64,000 nucleotides of DNA from UBA10649 sp963700745. Lineage in GTDB: Bacteria > Actinomycetota > Actinomycetes > S36-B12. Under the pieces are notes generated by a model. It was not told where the DNA came from, ran no database searches, and saw only the letters and a program-made list of their open reading frames with translations. Made by a program: the position numbers and the translations under genes. The DNA is taken from NCBI GenBank assembly GCA_963700745.1, contig CAVOYT010000003.1:210789-274788 (forward strand). The letters run 5' to 3'. Positions 41,146 to 51,140 of this stretch are shown here, in pieces (the first letter of the stretch is position 1; each line of letters starts with the position of its first letter).

Positions 41146-42318
41146 ATGTCGTCCGATCCCCGCCGGTTCCTGCGCTACCTGGAGGCCGAGCGCAACGCGT
41201 CCATGCTCTACCGAGCGCTCGCCGAGACCGTCGACGGCGATCGACGCGAGGCCCTGCTCGAGCTCGCCGACATCGAGGACGAGCACGCCGATCACTGGGT
41301 CGAGAAGCTCAAGGAGTACGGGGTCGACGTGCCCCCGAAGCCGACACAGCTCGACCCCAACGACGCGGCCATGGTGGCCCGGGCCAGGGGCGCCGGCTTC
41401 ACCGACGTGCTCCGTCATCTGGAGGAGGCCGAGGGCGCAGACGCCGGGATGTACGACGCGGAGCCGGAGGCGCCGGCGTCGATGTCCGAGGACGAGCGCG
41501 AGCACATCGACGTCTTCCAGCAGATGCGCACGTCGATCGAGAACGGCGAGCCGGCGGACACCCCGCTTCCCCTCTCCAACCGCGGACACCGAGTCGTCAC
41601 CCCCAACCCCGGGGAGCGGTGGCACCGAGGCGACAAGTCCGGGTCGACCCGGGCGGCCGTGTTCGGGGTCAGCGACGGGCTGGTGTCGAACACCGCACTG
41701 GTCATGGGCTTCGCCGGCGCCTCGACGAGCAACAGCACCGTCCTGTTCGCCGGCATGGCCGGCCTGCTCGCCGGCGCCTTCAGCATGGCGGCCGGCGAGT
41801 ACGTGAGCGTCGCCAGTCAGCGCGACCTGTTCCGACGCGAGATCCAGCTCGAGGCGTCCGAGCTCCGCGACAAGCCGGAGGAGGAGCAGAAGGAGCTCGA
41901 GCTCATCTACCGAGCCAAGGGCGTCGATCGCGCGACGGCCGAGTCGATGGCGTCCCAGCTCATGTCCGATCCCCAGACGGCTCTCGACACCCTCGCCCGC
42001 GAGGAGCTCGGCCTGGATCCGGACGAGCTCGGCTCCCCGGTCAAGGTCGCCATCTCCAGCTTCGTGGCGTTCGCCATCGGCGCCTCCGTGGTCGTGATCC
42101 CCTACCTGTTCTTCCTGGGCGAGGGCGCCTCGACGGTCATCCCGCTCGCGCTGGCCATCACGCTGGCGGTGATCTCGATGCTGGTCGTCGGCGGCATCGT
42201 GGGCCGGCTGTCCGGTCGCGGGGTCGTGTTCTCCGCCATCCGCCAGCTCTCGTGGGGCGCCGGGGCGGCCATCGTCACCTTCGCCGTCGGACGTCTCGTC
42301 GGCATCAACGTCGGCTAG
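41146..42318 (+). CDS. Ferritin-like/VIT1 fusion membrane protein (MbfA-type iron exporter)
   Basis: 390 residues. An N-terminal rubrerythrin-like diiron domain (about 1-140; NASMLYRALAE, IEDEHADHW) is joined to a C-terminal CCC1/VIT1 membrane domain (about 165-390; AAVFGVSDGLVSNTALVMGF, SMAAGEYVSVASQRD). This architecture matches the Er-VIT1/MbfA family, which exports iron or manganese in proteobacteria. ATG two bases after the aceE stop. Intact. Linking iron handling to the aceE transcript is unusual but the biology is not established here. Confidence 0.87.
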   Translation: MSSDPRRFLRYLEAERNASMLYRALAETVDGDRREALLELADIEDEHADHWVEKLKEYGVDVPPKPTQLDPNDAAMVARARGAGFTDVLRHLEEAEGADAGMYDAEPEAPASMSEDEREHIDVFQQMRTSIENGEPADTPLPLSNRGHRVVTPNPGERWHRGDKSGSTRAAVFGVSDGLVSNTALVMGFAGASTSNSTVLFAGMAGLLAGAFSMAAGEYVSVASQRDLFRREIQLEASELRDKPEEEQKELELIYRAKGVDRATAESMASQLMSDPQTALDTLAREELGLDPDELGSPVKVAISSFVAFAIGASVVVIPYLFFLGEGASTVIPLALAITLAVISMLVVGGIVGRLSGRGVVFSAIRQLSWGAGAAIVTFAVGRLVGINVG

Positions 42319-42321
42319 GTC

Positions 42322-43495
42322 GTGGCGGCGATCTCCCCCGACGTGCCGCGTCCCGACGTCGCGCTCCTGACGCGCGCCACCGGAGAGCTGACGACAGCAG
42401 CGACCAAGCGCATGGAGGAGACCCTCCCCTGGTTCCGCGAGCTCGGCCCCGACGAGCGGTCATGGGTCTCGCTCGTCGCTCAGGCGGGCATCACCGCCTT
42501 CATCGACTGGTACACCGCGCCCGAGCCCACCCCGGCCCTCACCGCGGACGTGTTCGGTGCTGCGCCGCGCGAGCTGGCCCGCGTCATCTCCCTCGAGCAG
42601 ACCGTCGATCTCGTGCGCACGACGGTCGGGGTCGTCGAGTCGGCGATCGACCACCTGGCGCTGCAGGAGGATCAGCCTCAGCTGCGCATGGCCGTGCTCC
42701 GCTACTCGCGAGAGATCGCCTTCTCGGCCGCCGAGGTGTACGCCCGCGCGGCGGAGGCGCGGGGCGCGTGGGACGCCCGTCTCGAGGCCCTGGTCGTCGA
42801 CGCGCTGCTGCGCGACGAGGTCGACGAGTCGGTGCTGGGGCGGGTTGCCGCCCTGGGCTGGAGCGCGCGCGGCGCGCTGCACGTCATGGCAGGGGCCGCA
42901 CCCCTCGGCGACCCCGAGACCGCCCTCGACGTGCTGCGCCGGGCGGCCGAGCACCAGCGACTGGACCTGCTCACCGGCATCCACGGCACCACGCTGCTCG
43001 CCGTCGTGGGGGGCGGGGACGATCCGATGAAGTCCGCCCGGCTGCTGACACCGCACTTCGGACCGGGGCCGGTCGTCATGAGCGAACCGGTCGACACTGC
43101 TCGCGCAGGTTCCCGCGGCGGCCCGGTCGGCCATGTCGGGGCTGCGGGCCGCCTGGGGCTGGGCCGATGCACCGCGGCCGGTGTCCGCGGCCGACCTGCT
43201 GCCCGAGCGCGCCCTGGCCGGCGATGCCGACGCCGTGGAGTCGCTGGTGGCCCTGGTGCATCGCGCACTCCTGGCCGACGTGGTCCTGTACGACACCGCC
43301 AGCACCTACCTGGAGCGCACGCCCTCGCTGGAGGCGACCGCCCGGACGATGTTCATCCACCCGAACACCGTCCGCTACCGCCTGCGCCGCATCACCGACG
43401 TGACCGGCTTCAGCCCGACGGACGCCCGCGGCGCCTTCACGCTGCGCGTGGGCCTGGTGCTCGGGCGGCTGGGCACCGACGACCTGCCCGGGTAG
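42322..43495 (+). CDS. fasR: PucR-type transcriptional regulator, FasR-like
   Basis: PucR/CdaR-type regulator with a C-terminal helix-turn-helix: LEATARTMFIHPNTVRYRLRRI. In Streptomyces coelicolor the PucR-like FasR sits directly before fabD and activates the FASII operon; the same place and architecture are seen here (M. tuberculosis Rv2242 is equivalent). GTG start. A one-base insertion near 43096 shifts the middle; corrected length about 390 aa. Confidence 0.87.
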
Positions 43496-43592
43496 CCGAA
43501 TCGCGTCCTTGTAGGATTCCTACAAAACCAGCGCCGGGAGATTGGCTGCCTCAACAGCGCCCATCGCCGCCATGCCACGGAAGGCTACGAGA

Positions 43593-44787
43593 GTGCTCGT
43601 TGTCGTTGCGCCCGGACAGGGCGCCCAGACCCCCGGTTTCCTGACTCCCTGGCTCGACGTTCCCGGCGTCCGTGGTCGACTCGAGTGGCTCTCGACGGTG
43701 GCGGGCATCGACCTGGTCGAGCACGGCACGGTCTCCGACGCCGACACCATCCGCGACACCGCGATCGCCCAGCCGCTCATCGTGGGCGCGGGACTGGTCA
43801 CGCTGCTCGGCCTGTTCCCGCACCCGGGCAACGCCTTCTCCCGGATCGGCGCCGGCGCGGGGCACTCGGTCGGCGAGATCACCGCGGCCGTCGGCTCCGG
43901 CGTGCTGACCGCCGAGCAGGCGATGGTCTTCGTCCGCGAGCGCGGCCGCCTCATGGCCGACGCTGCCGCGACCACCCCCACCGGCATGAGCGCCGTCCTC
44001 GGCGGGGACGCCGGACGCCGTGGTCGCCAAGGCCGCCGAGCACGGACTCACGCCCGCGAACATGAACGGCGCGGGCCAGATCGTCGTTGCCGGCACCCTC
44101 GAGCAGCTCGCCGCCTTCGCGGCGGACCCGCCCGAGGGATCGCGCGTGCGGCCGCTCGAGGTGGCCGGTGCGTTCCACACCCACCACATGGCGCCGGCGG
44201 TGGACGTCCTCGACGGCTACGCCCAGTCGATGACGACCCGCGACCCGCGCATCCCGCTGATCTCCAACGCCGACGGCCGCGTCATCCACGACGGCCGCGA
44301 CGTGCTCGGCCGGCTGGTCTCGCAGGTGAGCAACCCCGTCCGCTGGGACCTGTGCATGGACGCCATGGGCGATCTCGGCGTCTCCGCCGTCATCGAGATC
44401 CCGCCGGCCGGCACCCTCACCGGCCTGATCAAGCGGGCCCTTCCCGGGGTCGAGACGCTCGCCCTGAAGACACCCGACGACCTGCCCGCCGCCTGGCGAC
44501 TGATCAACGAGCACGGCCGGCCGGCCAACCTCGACAACTCGCCCACCTGGCGCCTGCTCGTGGCCCCGATCAAGGGCACCTTCCGCCTGGCGTCGAACGC
44601 CTCGCCCGGCGACGAGCTCGCGCTGGACGAGACGGTCGGCACCGTCGAGACCCTGCGCGACACGATCCCGGTCGTCGCGCCGCACGGCGGCACCGTCGTC
44701 GAGTGGCTCGTCGAGGACGGCGACCCGGTCGCCCCGGGCCAGCCGATCATCCGGCTGCACCCCATCGGTCAGGAGGCCAACGCGTGA
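43593..44787 (+). CDS. fabD: Malonyl-CoA:ACP transacylase with C-terminal biotinyl-like domain
   Basis: Loads malonate onto ACP. APGQGAQTPGFL, the serine elbow GAGHSVGE and AFHTHHM define a normal FabD for about 300 residues. An additional C-terminal domain of about 80 residues reads like a biotinyl/lipoyl carrier fold (VAPHGGTVVEWLVEDGDPV, then GQPIIRLHP). In place of the modified lysine (EAMKM) it has ETLRD, with Arg. GTG at 43593 chosen by GGAAGG spacing; ATG 43572 is the alternative. One insertion near 44012. Its stop overlaps the fabH GTG. Confidence 0.92.
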
Positions 44788-45789
44788 CCGCACGCATCAA
44801 CGCGATCGTCGGGGCACCGCACGCACGCATCCTGTCCGTCGCCGGCTACCGCCCCGATCGGATCGTCACCAACGCCGAGATCTGCGAGCGCATCGACTCC
44901 TCCGACGAGTGGATCCGCGAGCGCTCGGGCATCATCGAACGGCGATGGGCCGCTCCCGACGAGACCGTCGTCGACATGGCGACCGTCGCCGCACTCGAGG
45001 CCCTGGAGAAGGCGGGCATCGCGGCCGACGAGGTCGGCATGGTCATGCTCGCCACCGTCACGCACCCGTACCAGACCCCGTCCGCGGCCGCCGAGGTCGC
45101 CGACCGGATCGGCGCGAACGACGCGGCCGCCATGGACCTGTCCGCCGCCTGCGCCGGGTTCTGCTACGGACTGGCCCTCGCCAGCGACATGATCCGCGGC
45201 GGCAGCGCCCGCTACGTCGTGCTCGTCGGCGTCGAGAAGCTGTCCGACTGGGTCGACCCGGACGATCGCGGCACCGCCTTCATCTTCGCCGACGGCGCCG
45301 GAGCCGTGGTCGTCGGACCGTCGGACGAGCCGGCCATCGGTCCGGTCGTCTGGGGGTCCGACGGCTCGCAGAAGGACGCGATCACGATGACGCAGTCCCT
45401 CATCGACTACAAGCAGAACGGCGGGCCGATCTTCCCGACCCTCGAGATGCAGGGCCAGCAGGTCTTCCGCTGGGCCGTCGGCGAGATGTCGAAGGCGTCC
45501 CAGCGCGCCCTCGACGCCGCCGGCGTCGCCGCCGACGACCTCGACGCCTTCATCCCGCACCAGGCGAACATGCGCATCACCGACGCCATGGTCCGGGCCC
45601 TCAAGCTGCCCGAGCACGTGCCGGTCGCCCGCGACATCGCCTACACCGGGAACACCTCGGCCGCCTCGGTACCGTTGGCCATGCAGCGCATGCTCGACGA
45701 CAACGAGGCACCGCACGGGGGGACGGCACTCCTCATCGGCTTCGGCGCCGGACTCGTCGTACGCGGCGCAGGTCGTTACTCTCCCCTAG
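44784..45789 (+). CDS. fabH: Beta-ketoacyl-ACP synthase III
   Basis: Starts fatty-acid chains by condensing acyl-CoA with malonyl-ACP. Catalytic cysteine in SAACAGFCYGL, histidine in IPHQANMRI, asparagine in YTGNTSAAS. GTG start overlaps the fabD stop. As written it reads through into acpP without a stop; removing one base near 45755 gives the normal ending SYAAQVVTLP and a TAG at 45787-45789, so the apparent FabH-ACP fusion is an artefact. Confidence 0.94.
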
Positions 45790-45851
45790 ATCGATCACCG
45801 AACGGCACCACGCATCAATCGTCCGCACGACCAGAACCGAAAGGAATGCAC

Positions 45852-46090
45852 ATGAGCCAGGAGATTCTCGAGGGCCTCGCCACCATCGTCAACGAGGTGG
45901 CCGGCGTCCCGGTCGAGGACGTCCAGACCGACAAGTCCTTCGTCGACGACCTCGACATCGACTCGCTGTCGATGGTCGAGGTGGTCATGGCGGCCGAGGA
46001 CAAGTGGGGCGTGAAGATCCCCGACAGCGAGGTCAAGAACCTGAAGACCGTCGGCGACGCCGTCGCCTTCATCGCCGCCAACCAGTCTAG
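45852..46090 (+). CDS. acpP: Acyl carrier protein
   Basis: Carries growing acyl chains on phosphopantetheine. DLDIDSLSMVEVVMAAED has the serine attachment site (DSL). About 79 aa, ending IAANQ plus one or two residues at a TAG (46088-46090) after a small indel near 46086; as written the frame runs on to 46202. ATG preceded by AAAGGAA. Between fabH and fabF. Confidence 0.92.
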
Positions 46091-46198
46091 CCGCACCAGC
46101 CATCGGTCATCCCGACCACCGATGGTGAGGCTGGCGGCCCCGGCAAGCCCGGCCGTGCCGCCAGCCCCGCCGTCGACCATCACTCCGGAGGTCTCCCT

Positions 46199-47433
46199 AT
46201 GACGCGTCAGGTCGTTGTCACCGGCCTGGGCATGACCACGCCCCTCGGCGGGGACGTCGACACCACGTGGCGGAACCTGCTCGCCGGCGAGTCCGGCGTC
46301 CGCGTCATCGACGAGCCCTGGGTCGAGGTCCAGCCCTCCAAGATCGCCGGGATCATGGCCGTCGATCCGGCCGACGTGCTCGACCGCGTCGAGGCCCGCA
46401 AGCTCGACCGCTCGCAGCAGGCCGCGCTCGTCGCGGCCCGCGAGGCCTGGGCGAATGCCGGCAGCCCCGACGTCGATCCCGACCGCCTCGGCGCCGTCAT
46501 CGCCACGGGCATGGGCGGCCTGACGTCGCTCATGAACTCCTACGACATCCTGCTCGAGCGAGGGCCCTCGCGGATCTCGCCGCACATGGTCACGCAGATC
46601 ATGCCCAACGGACCCGCCGCCGTCGTCGGCCTGGAGATCGGCGCGCGCGCCGGCGTGCACACCCCCGTCAGCGCCTGCGCCTCAGGCGCGGAGGCCGTCT
46701 CGTACGCCGCCCGCATGATCCAGACCGGTCGCGCCGATGTCGTCGTCTGCGGCGGCACCGAGGCGGTCATCCACCCCATCACGATGGCCGGCTTCGCCGC
46801 CATGCGCGCGCTGTCCACCCGCAACGACGACCCGAGTGCCGCCTCGCGGCCCTACGACGTCGACCGCGACGGCTTCGTCATGGGCGAGGGCGCCGGGGTC
46901 ATGGTCCTGGAGTCCGCGGAGTTCGCCGCCGCCCGCGGCGCCACCGTGCTCGGCGTCTACGGCGGGGCCGGGCTCACGTCCGACGGCCACCACATCGCCC
47001 AGCCGGATCCCGAGGGCCGCGGCGCCGCTCGCGCGATCACCGAGGCGCTCGAGGACGCCGGGCTCACCGTCGCCGACATCGTCCACGTCAACGCGCATGC
47101 CACGTCGACGCCGCAGGGCGACATCGCGGAGTCGGTGGCCATCCGGGGTCGCCCTCGGGGCGGCCACCGACGAACGTCGTCGTCACCGGCACCAAGTCGA
47201 TGACCGGTCACCTGCTCGGCGGCGCGGGGGCCATCGAGTCGATCTTCACCGTGCTCGCCCTGCGCGACCGCCTGGTGCCGCCGACCGCCAACCTCACGAC
47301 CAGGACCCCGAGGTTCACTCTGGACGTGGCCGCCGGCGCCCCTCGCCCCCTGCCCGAGGGCGACATCGCCGCCCTCAACAACTCATTCGGGTTCGGCGGC
47401 CACGATGTCGCCCTCGTGTTCAGGAGCGCATGA
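46199..47433 (+). CDS. fabF: Beta-ketoacyl-ACP synthase II
   Basis: Elongating condensing enzyme (KasA/FabF type). VTGLGMTTPLG at the start, catalytic cysteine in SACASGAEAV, histidines in VNAHATSTPQGD and KSMTGHLLGGAG, and the terminal NNSFGFGGHDVALVF. GGAGGT precedes the ATG. Two insertions near 47148 and 47172. Corrected length about 411 aa. Confidence 0.94.
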
Positions 47434-47434
47434 C

Positions 47435-48841
47435 ATGACGCAGGCGGCGACCACCGTGCCCGAGATCGACCCCCGCTCGCCGCGCGTGCGACTGGCCGCG
47501 TTCTTCGACGACGGCGAGTTCACCGCCATCACGCCCGAGGACGACCGCGGCGTGCTCGCCGCCGTCGGCCGCGCCAACGGCACACACGTCGTGGCCTTCT
47601 GCACCGACCCGACGGTCCAGGGCGGGGCGATGGGCTCGGCCGGGTGCCGCGCGATCGTCACGGCGTACGACCGCGCCTTCGCCGACTCCGCTCCCGTGGT
47701 GGGACTGTGGCACTCCGGCGGCGCCCGCCTGCGCGAGGGCGTGGCCAGCCTCGACGCGGTCGGACGCGTCTTCGCCGCACAGACGCGGGCGTCCGGCAAG
47801 GTCCCGCAGATCTCCGTCGTGCTCGGCCCCGCCGCCGGCGGTGCCGCGTACGGACCCGCGCTCACCGACATCGTCATCCTCGGCCCGGCCGGCCGCATCT
47901 TCGTCACCGGACCCGAGGTCGTGCGCTCGGTCACCGGCGAGGACGTCGACATGGAGCGACTCGGCGGGCCCGAGCCGCATGGCCGTCGCAGCGGCGTCGT
48001 CCACATCACGACGGAGTCGGAGGCCGCGGCCCTCGAGCAGGCGCGCACCCTCGCGACGCTGCTCGGCCATCAGGGCTCTCTCGACATCGACGCCGTGGAG
48101 GACGTCGACCTGGCCGCGAACCTGCCGGACTCCTCGCGCCGCGCCTACGACGTCCACCCGATGGTCGAGGCCTTCGTCGACGAGGGCACCTTCGTCGAGC
48201 TGCACGCCAGGTGGGCACCGAACATCGTCGTGGGCCTCGGCCGGCTCGGCGGGCGGACCATCGGCGTCGTCGCCAACAACCCCCTGCGGCTCGGCGGCTG
48301 CCTGGACTCCTCCAGCGCCGAGAAGGCCGCCCGCTTCGTGCGCATGTGCGACGCGTTCGCCGTGCCGCTGGTCGTGCTGGTCGACGTCCCGGGCTACCTG
48401 CCCGGCGTCGGCCAGGAGTGGGAGGGCGTCGTGCGCCGCGGCGCGAAGCTCCTGCACGCCTTCGCCGAGTGCGTCGTGCCGCGGGTGACCGTCGTGACCC
48501 GCAAGGCGTACGGCGGCGCGTTCGTGGCCATGAACTCCGCCTCGCTCGGCGCCACCAAGGTCTACGCCTGGCCGGACGCCGAGGTCGCCGTCATGGGCGC
48601 CGTCGCGGCCATCCGCATCCTGCACCGTCGCCGGCTGGCCGAGGTGCCCGAGGATGCCCGTGCCCAGGTCGAGCTCGAGCTGGCGGCGGAGCATGAGGTG
48701 ATCTCCGGCGGCATCGGCCGGGCGGTGGAGCTCGGCGTCGTCGACGAGGTCGTCAGCCCGAGCCTCACCCGCAGCACCGTGGCCCGGGTCCTGCTCGACA
48801 CCCCCGGCGTCCGGGGCCTGCACGGCAACATCCCGCTCTAG
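47435..48841 (+). CDS. accD: Acyl-CoA carboxylase beta (carboxyltransferase) subunit
   Basis: Carboxyltransferase that makes malonyl-CoA for the FASII genes upstream (AccD6-like position). The N-terminal half has WHSGGARLREGV and GPAAGGAAYGPALTD (acyl-CoA oxyanion region); the C-terminal half has NNPLRLGGCLDSSSAEKAAR and VDVPGYLPGVGQEW (biotin side) plus RKAYGGAFVAMNS. 468 aa, intact. Two bases after fabF. The alpha/biotin subunit is elsewhere; a biotin transporter gene (bioY) lies 1.7 kb on. Confidence 0.93.
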   Translation: MTQAATTVPEIDPRSPRVRLAAFFDDGEFTAITPEDDRGVLAAVGRANGTHVVAFCTDPTVQGGAMGSAGCRAIVTAYDRAFADSAPVVGLWHSGGARLREGVASLDAVGRVFAAQTRASGKVPQISVVLGPAAGGAAYGPALTDIVILGPAGRIFVTGPEVVRSVTGEDVDMERLGGPEPHGRRSGVVHITTESEAAALEQARTLATLLGHQGSLDIDAVEDVDLAANLPDSSRRAYDVHPMVEAFVDEGTFVELHARWAPNIVVGLGRLGGRTIGVVANNPLRLGGCLDSSSAEKAARFVRMCDAFAVPLVVLVDVPGYLPGVGQEWEGVVRRGAKLLHAFAECVVPRVTVVTRKAYGGAFVAMNSASLGATKVYAWPDAEVAVMGAVAAIRILHRRRLAEVPEDARAQVELELAAEHEVISGGIGRAVELGVVDEVVSPSLTRSTVARVLLDTPGVRGLHGNIPL

Positions 48842-48860
48842 CGGATGCTGGTGCCGCTGC

Positions 48861-49793
48861 GTGACCAGCATGGACGATGCTGAGCGCATGACGGACGAAT
48901 CCGAAGGCCGGGTCCAGGCCAAGGACGGCACGAGAATCGCCTACCGGGACCACGGAGGCTCAGGCCGCGGCCTGGTGCTGCTCCACGGCGGCGGCGCGAA
49001 TCTGGTGTCCATGGACCAATATGCCAGGCACCTGGGGGCGGAGCGTCGAACGATCGCGATCGATATCCGCTGCTGTGGCCAGTCGGGAGATGCACCGCAC
49101 TTCCGGCTCGAGGACGCCGCGGAAGACGTCGATGCCGTGGTCGAGCATCTCGAGCTCGGGCCAGTCGATGTGGTGGGCCACTCCATGGGTGGGTTCGTCG
49201 CCGGGTGGTACGGCAGCCGGCACCCGGATGCCCGCGTGGTGAGCATCGACGGCTTCGGTCCGGGCGCGGTAGCCCTGGGAACGGAGTCCGACCGAGCCGG
49301 GTTTCGGACGTTTCAGCAGTCGATGAAGCAGTCGTTCTTCGACATGACCGAGCCGCCGGAGTCCGGTGATCGCACCTGGCGAGACCAGCAGGTCGACATG
49401 CTTGCCGACGTCATCTATCCAAGCATCGGGTACACCGCGCCCAACGGGCGGGAGATGGCGCTGCGCAACTTCGTCGAGCAGCAGTCAGGAAACTTCGAGC
49501 GGAGGCCACCGCGCCACCTCTTCGCGGACGCCTTCGCCGACGACGGTGCGCTCGACGTCCTGCGCATGTACCGCGGCGTGCGCTGCCCGACGCTCATCAT
49601 CCGCTGCGCGAAGTCGGGCGCGCCCGCCGTTCTCGACCTCGAGCTCGAAGCACTCGGCGCGGCAAACGACTTCGTTCGCGTCCTTGAGCTGCCGTTGACG
49701 CATCTGGCGCCCGCCTGGGACGCCCTCGACCTCGTCACCGCCGCCGTCGCCCGCTTTCTCGACTCTCCGGACGGAACCCCTCCGCCGGAGTGA
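48861..49793 (+). CDS. Alpha/beta hydrolase
   Basis: About 300-residue alpha/beta-hydrolase fold enzyme: oxyanion-loop LVLLHGGGANLVSMDQYARH, nucleophile elbow VVGHSMGGFVAG, acid region SGAPAVLDLELE and catalytic histidine LPLTHLAPAWD. The start is uncertain (GTG 48861, ATG 48870 or ATG 48888; none has a good ribosome site). Substrate unknown. Intact. Confidence 0.82.
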   Translation: MTSMDDAERMTDESEGRVQAKDGTRIAYRDHGGSGRGLVLLHGGGANLVSMDQYARHLGAERRTIAIDIRCCGQSGDAPHFRLEDAAEDVDAVVEHLELGPVDVVGHSMGGFVAGWYGSRHPDARVVSIDGFGPGAVALGTESDRAGFRTFQQSMKQSFFDMTEPPESGDRTWRDQQVDMLADVIYPSIGYTAPNGREMALRNFVEQQSGNFERRPPRHLFADAFADDGALDVLRMYRGVRCPTLIIRCAKSGAPAVLDLELEALGAANDFVRVLELPLTHLAPAWDALDLVTAAVARFLDSPDGTPPPE

Positions 49794-49810
49794 CGGCGCC
49801 GGGGTGCGGG

Positions 49811-50356
49811 CTACACCACCTGGTGCAGGACCCGCACCGTCGAGCCCTCGTGGGCGCAGCGGTAGGCCTCGAGCTCCTCGTCCCACGGCGTCCCGATCAG
49901 GCGCGCGATCTCGTCCTCCAGCGCATCTCCGGTGACGGCCGCCTGGACGACCGCGGTCCGCAGCCGGTCCTCGGCCACCATGACGTCCCCGTGGACGCCG
50001 ATGGTCGCGCGGAACAGGCCCAGGCTCGGGGTCGAGGAGAAGCGCTCGCCCTCGCGGCCCGGGCTGGGGTCCTCGGTCACCTCGTGGCGCATCTGACGGA
50101 ACGGGTGCAGGGCGCTGGCGATGCGGGCACCGGTGCCCTGCGGCCCGCCCCAGATCAGCTCCGCACGGACGCTGCCGGGAGCCACCGGCTGCTCGGACCA
50201 GTCGATCGAGACCTGGGTGCCGAAGACGTGGGCAAGCGCCCACTCGACATGCGGACTGACCGCCCGAGGGCAGGAATGGATGAAGACGACGCCGCGAGCA
50301 GGCCCCATCGAGGGACCGTTGTCGGACGCACCCCTTGCGTTCACCACGATCGTCAC
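49811..50356 (-). CDS. DUF3145 family protein
   Basis: 181-residue protein of the actinobacterial DUF3145 family, often next to FASII genes: GVVFIHSCPRAVSPHVEWALAHVFG, AELIWGGPQGTGARIASAL, FSSTPSLGLFRATIGVHGD and DEIARLIGTPWDEELEAYR. The GTG at 50356 is preceded by AAGGAGG. Function unknown. Intact. Confidence 0.85.
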   Translation of the reverse strand: MTIVVNARGASDNGPSMGPARGVVFIHSCPRAVSPHVEWALAHVFGTQVSIDWSEQPVAPGSVRAELIWGGPQGTGARIASALHPFRQMRHEVTEDPSPGREGERFSSTPSLGLFRATIGVHGDVMVAEDRLRTAVVQAAVTGDALEDEIARLIGTPWDEELEAYRCAHEGSTVRVLHQVV

Positions 50357-50521
50357 TGCCGCCTCCTTCGAGAGTCGCCTTCCCCAGCGGTCTCGATGAA
50401 GGGCCCACACGATCGAGTGGACGTGTGACGAGGATAACCGCATCGGGGGTCGACGAGGCAACGACGCCCCGATCGTTTCGATAGTGTTCTGTCGTCGCGT
50501 CACCCCAGCCTCGGAGGAACC

Positions 50522-51107
50522 ATGGCAATCGCTGCCCCCCAACCACGCGTCCTCGGCGACGTGTTCGCGCAGACCTGGGCCCGCAGCCTTGTCCTCGTCG
50601 TCGGCGGAGCGGCCTTCGTCGGGCTCGCCGGCGCAGATCGCCATCCCGCTGCCGTTCACCCCGGTGCCGCTGACGCTGCAGACCTTCGCCGTCCTGCTCA
50701 CCGGCGCTGCCCTGGGCTCCCTTCGCGGCGTCCTGGCGATGGGCCTGTATGCGGTCGCCGGCGTCGCCGGGGTCCCGTGGTTCGCCGAGGGCTCGTCGGG
50801 CTTCGCGGCCCCGAGCTTCGGCTACATCCTCGGCTTCATCGCCGCCGCCTTCATCGTCGGGCGCATCGCCGAGGGCGGCGCGACGCGCTCCGCCGCCAGG
50901 ACCGCCGGCCTCATGGTCGTCGGCAACCTGGTCATCTACGCGATCGGCGTCACCTGGCTCAAGTTCGCGATCGGCGTCGACTGGGCCACCGCCATCGCCC
51001 TCGGCCTGACCCCGTTCCTCCTCGGCGACGCCATCAAGATCGCCGCGGCCGCCGGCCTGCTCCCCCTCACCTGGAAGGGCCTGCGCAAGGCCGGGCTGAC
51101 CTCGTAG
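50522..51107 (+). CDS. bioY: Biotin transporter substrate-binding component
   Basis: BioY S-component of an ECF-type biotin uptake system: AQIAIPLPFTPVPLTLQTFAVLLTGA is the family signature; GLYAVAGVAGVPWFAEGSSG, APSFGYILGF and PFLLGDAIKIAAAAGL follow. About 194 aa with six membrane segments. GGAGGAA before the ATG. One insertion near 50631. No ATPase or T-component nearby. Supplies the cofactor of acyl-CoA carboxylase. Confidence 0.9.
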
Positions 51108-51140
51108 CGTCACTGGCCGACCAGCACTTCGAAGGGCGTC

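Noticed and set aside
44784..46202. Apparent FabH-acyl carrier protein fusion in one open frame
   Set aside because: Removing one base near 45755 restores the normal FabH ending and a TAG; acpP has its own ATG and ribosome site. The fusion is an artefact.
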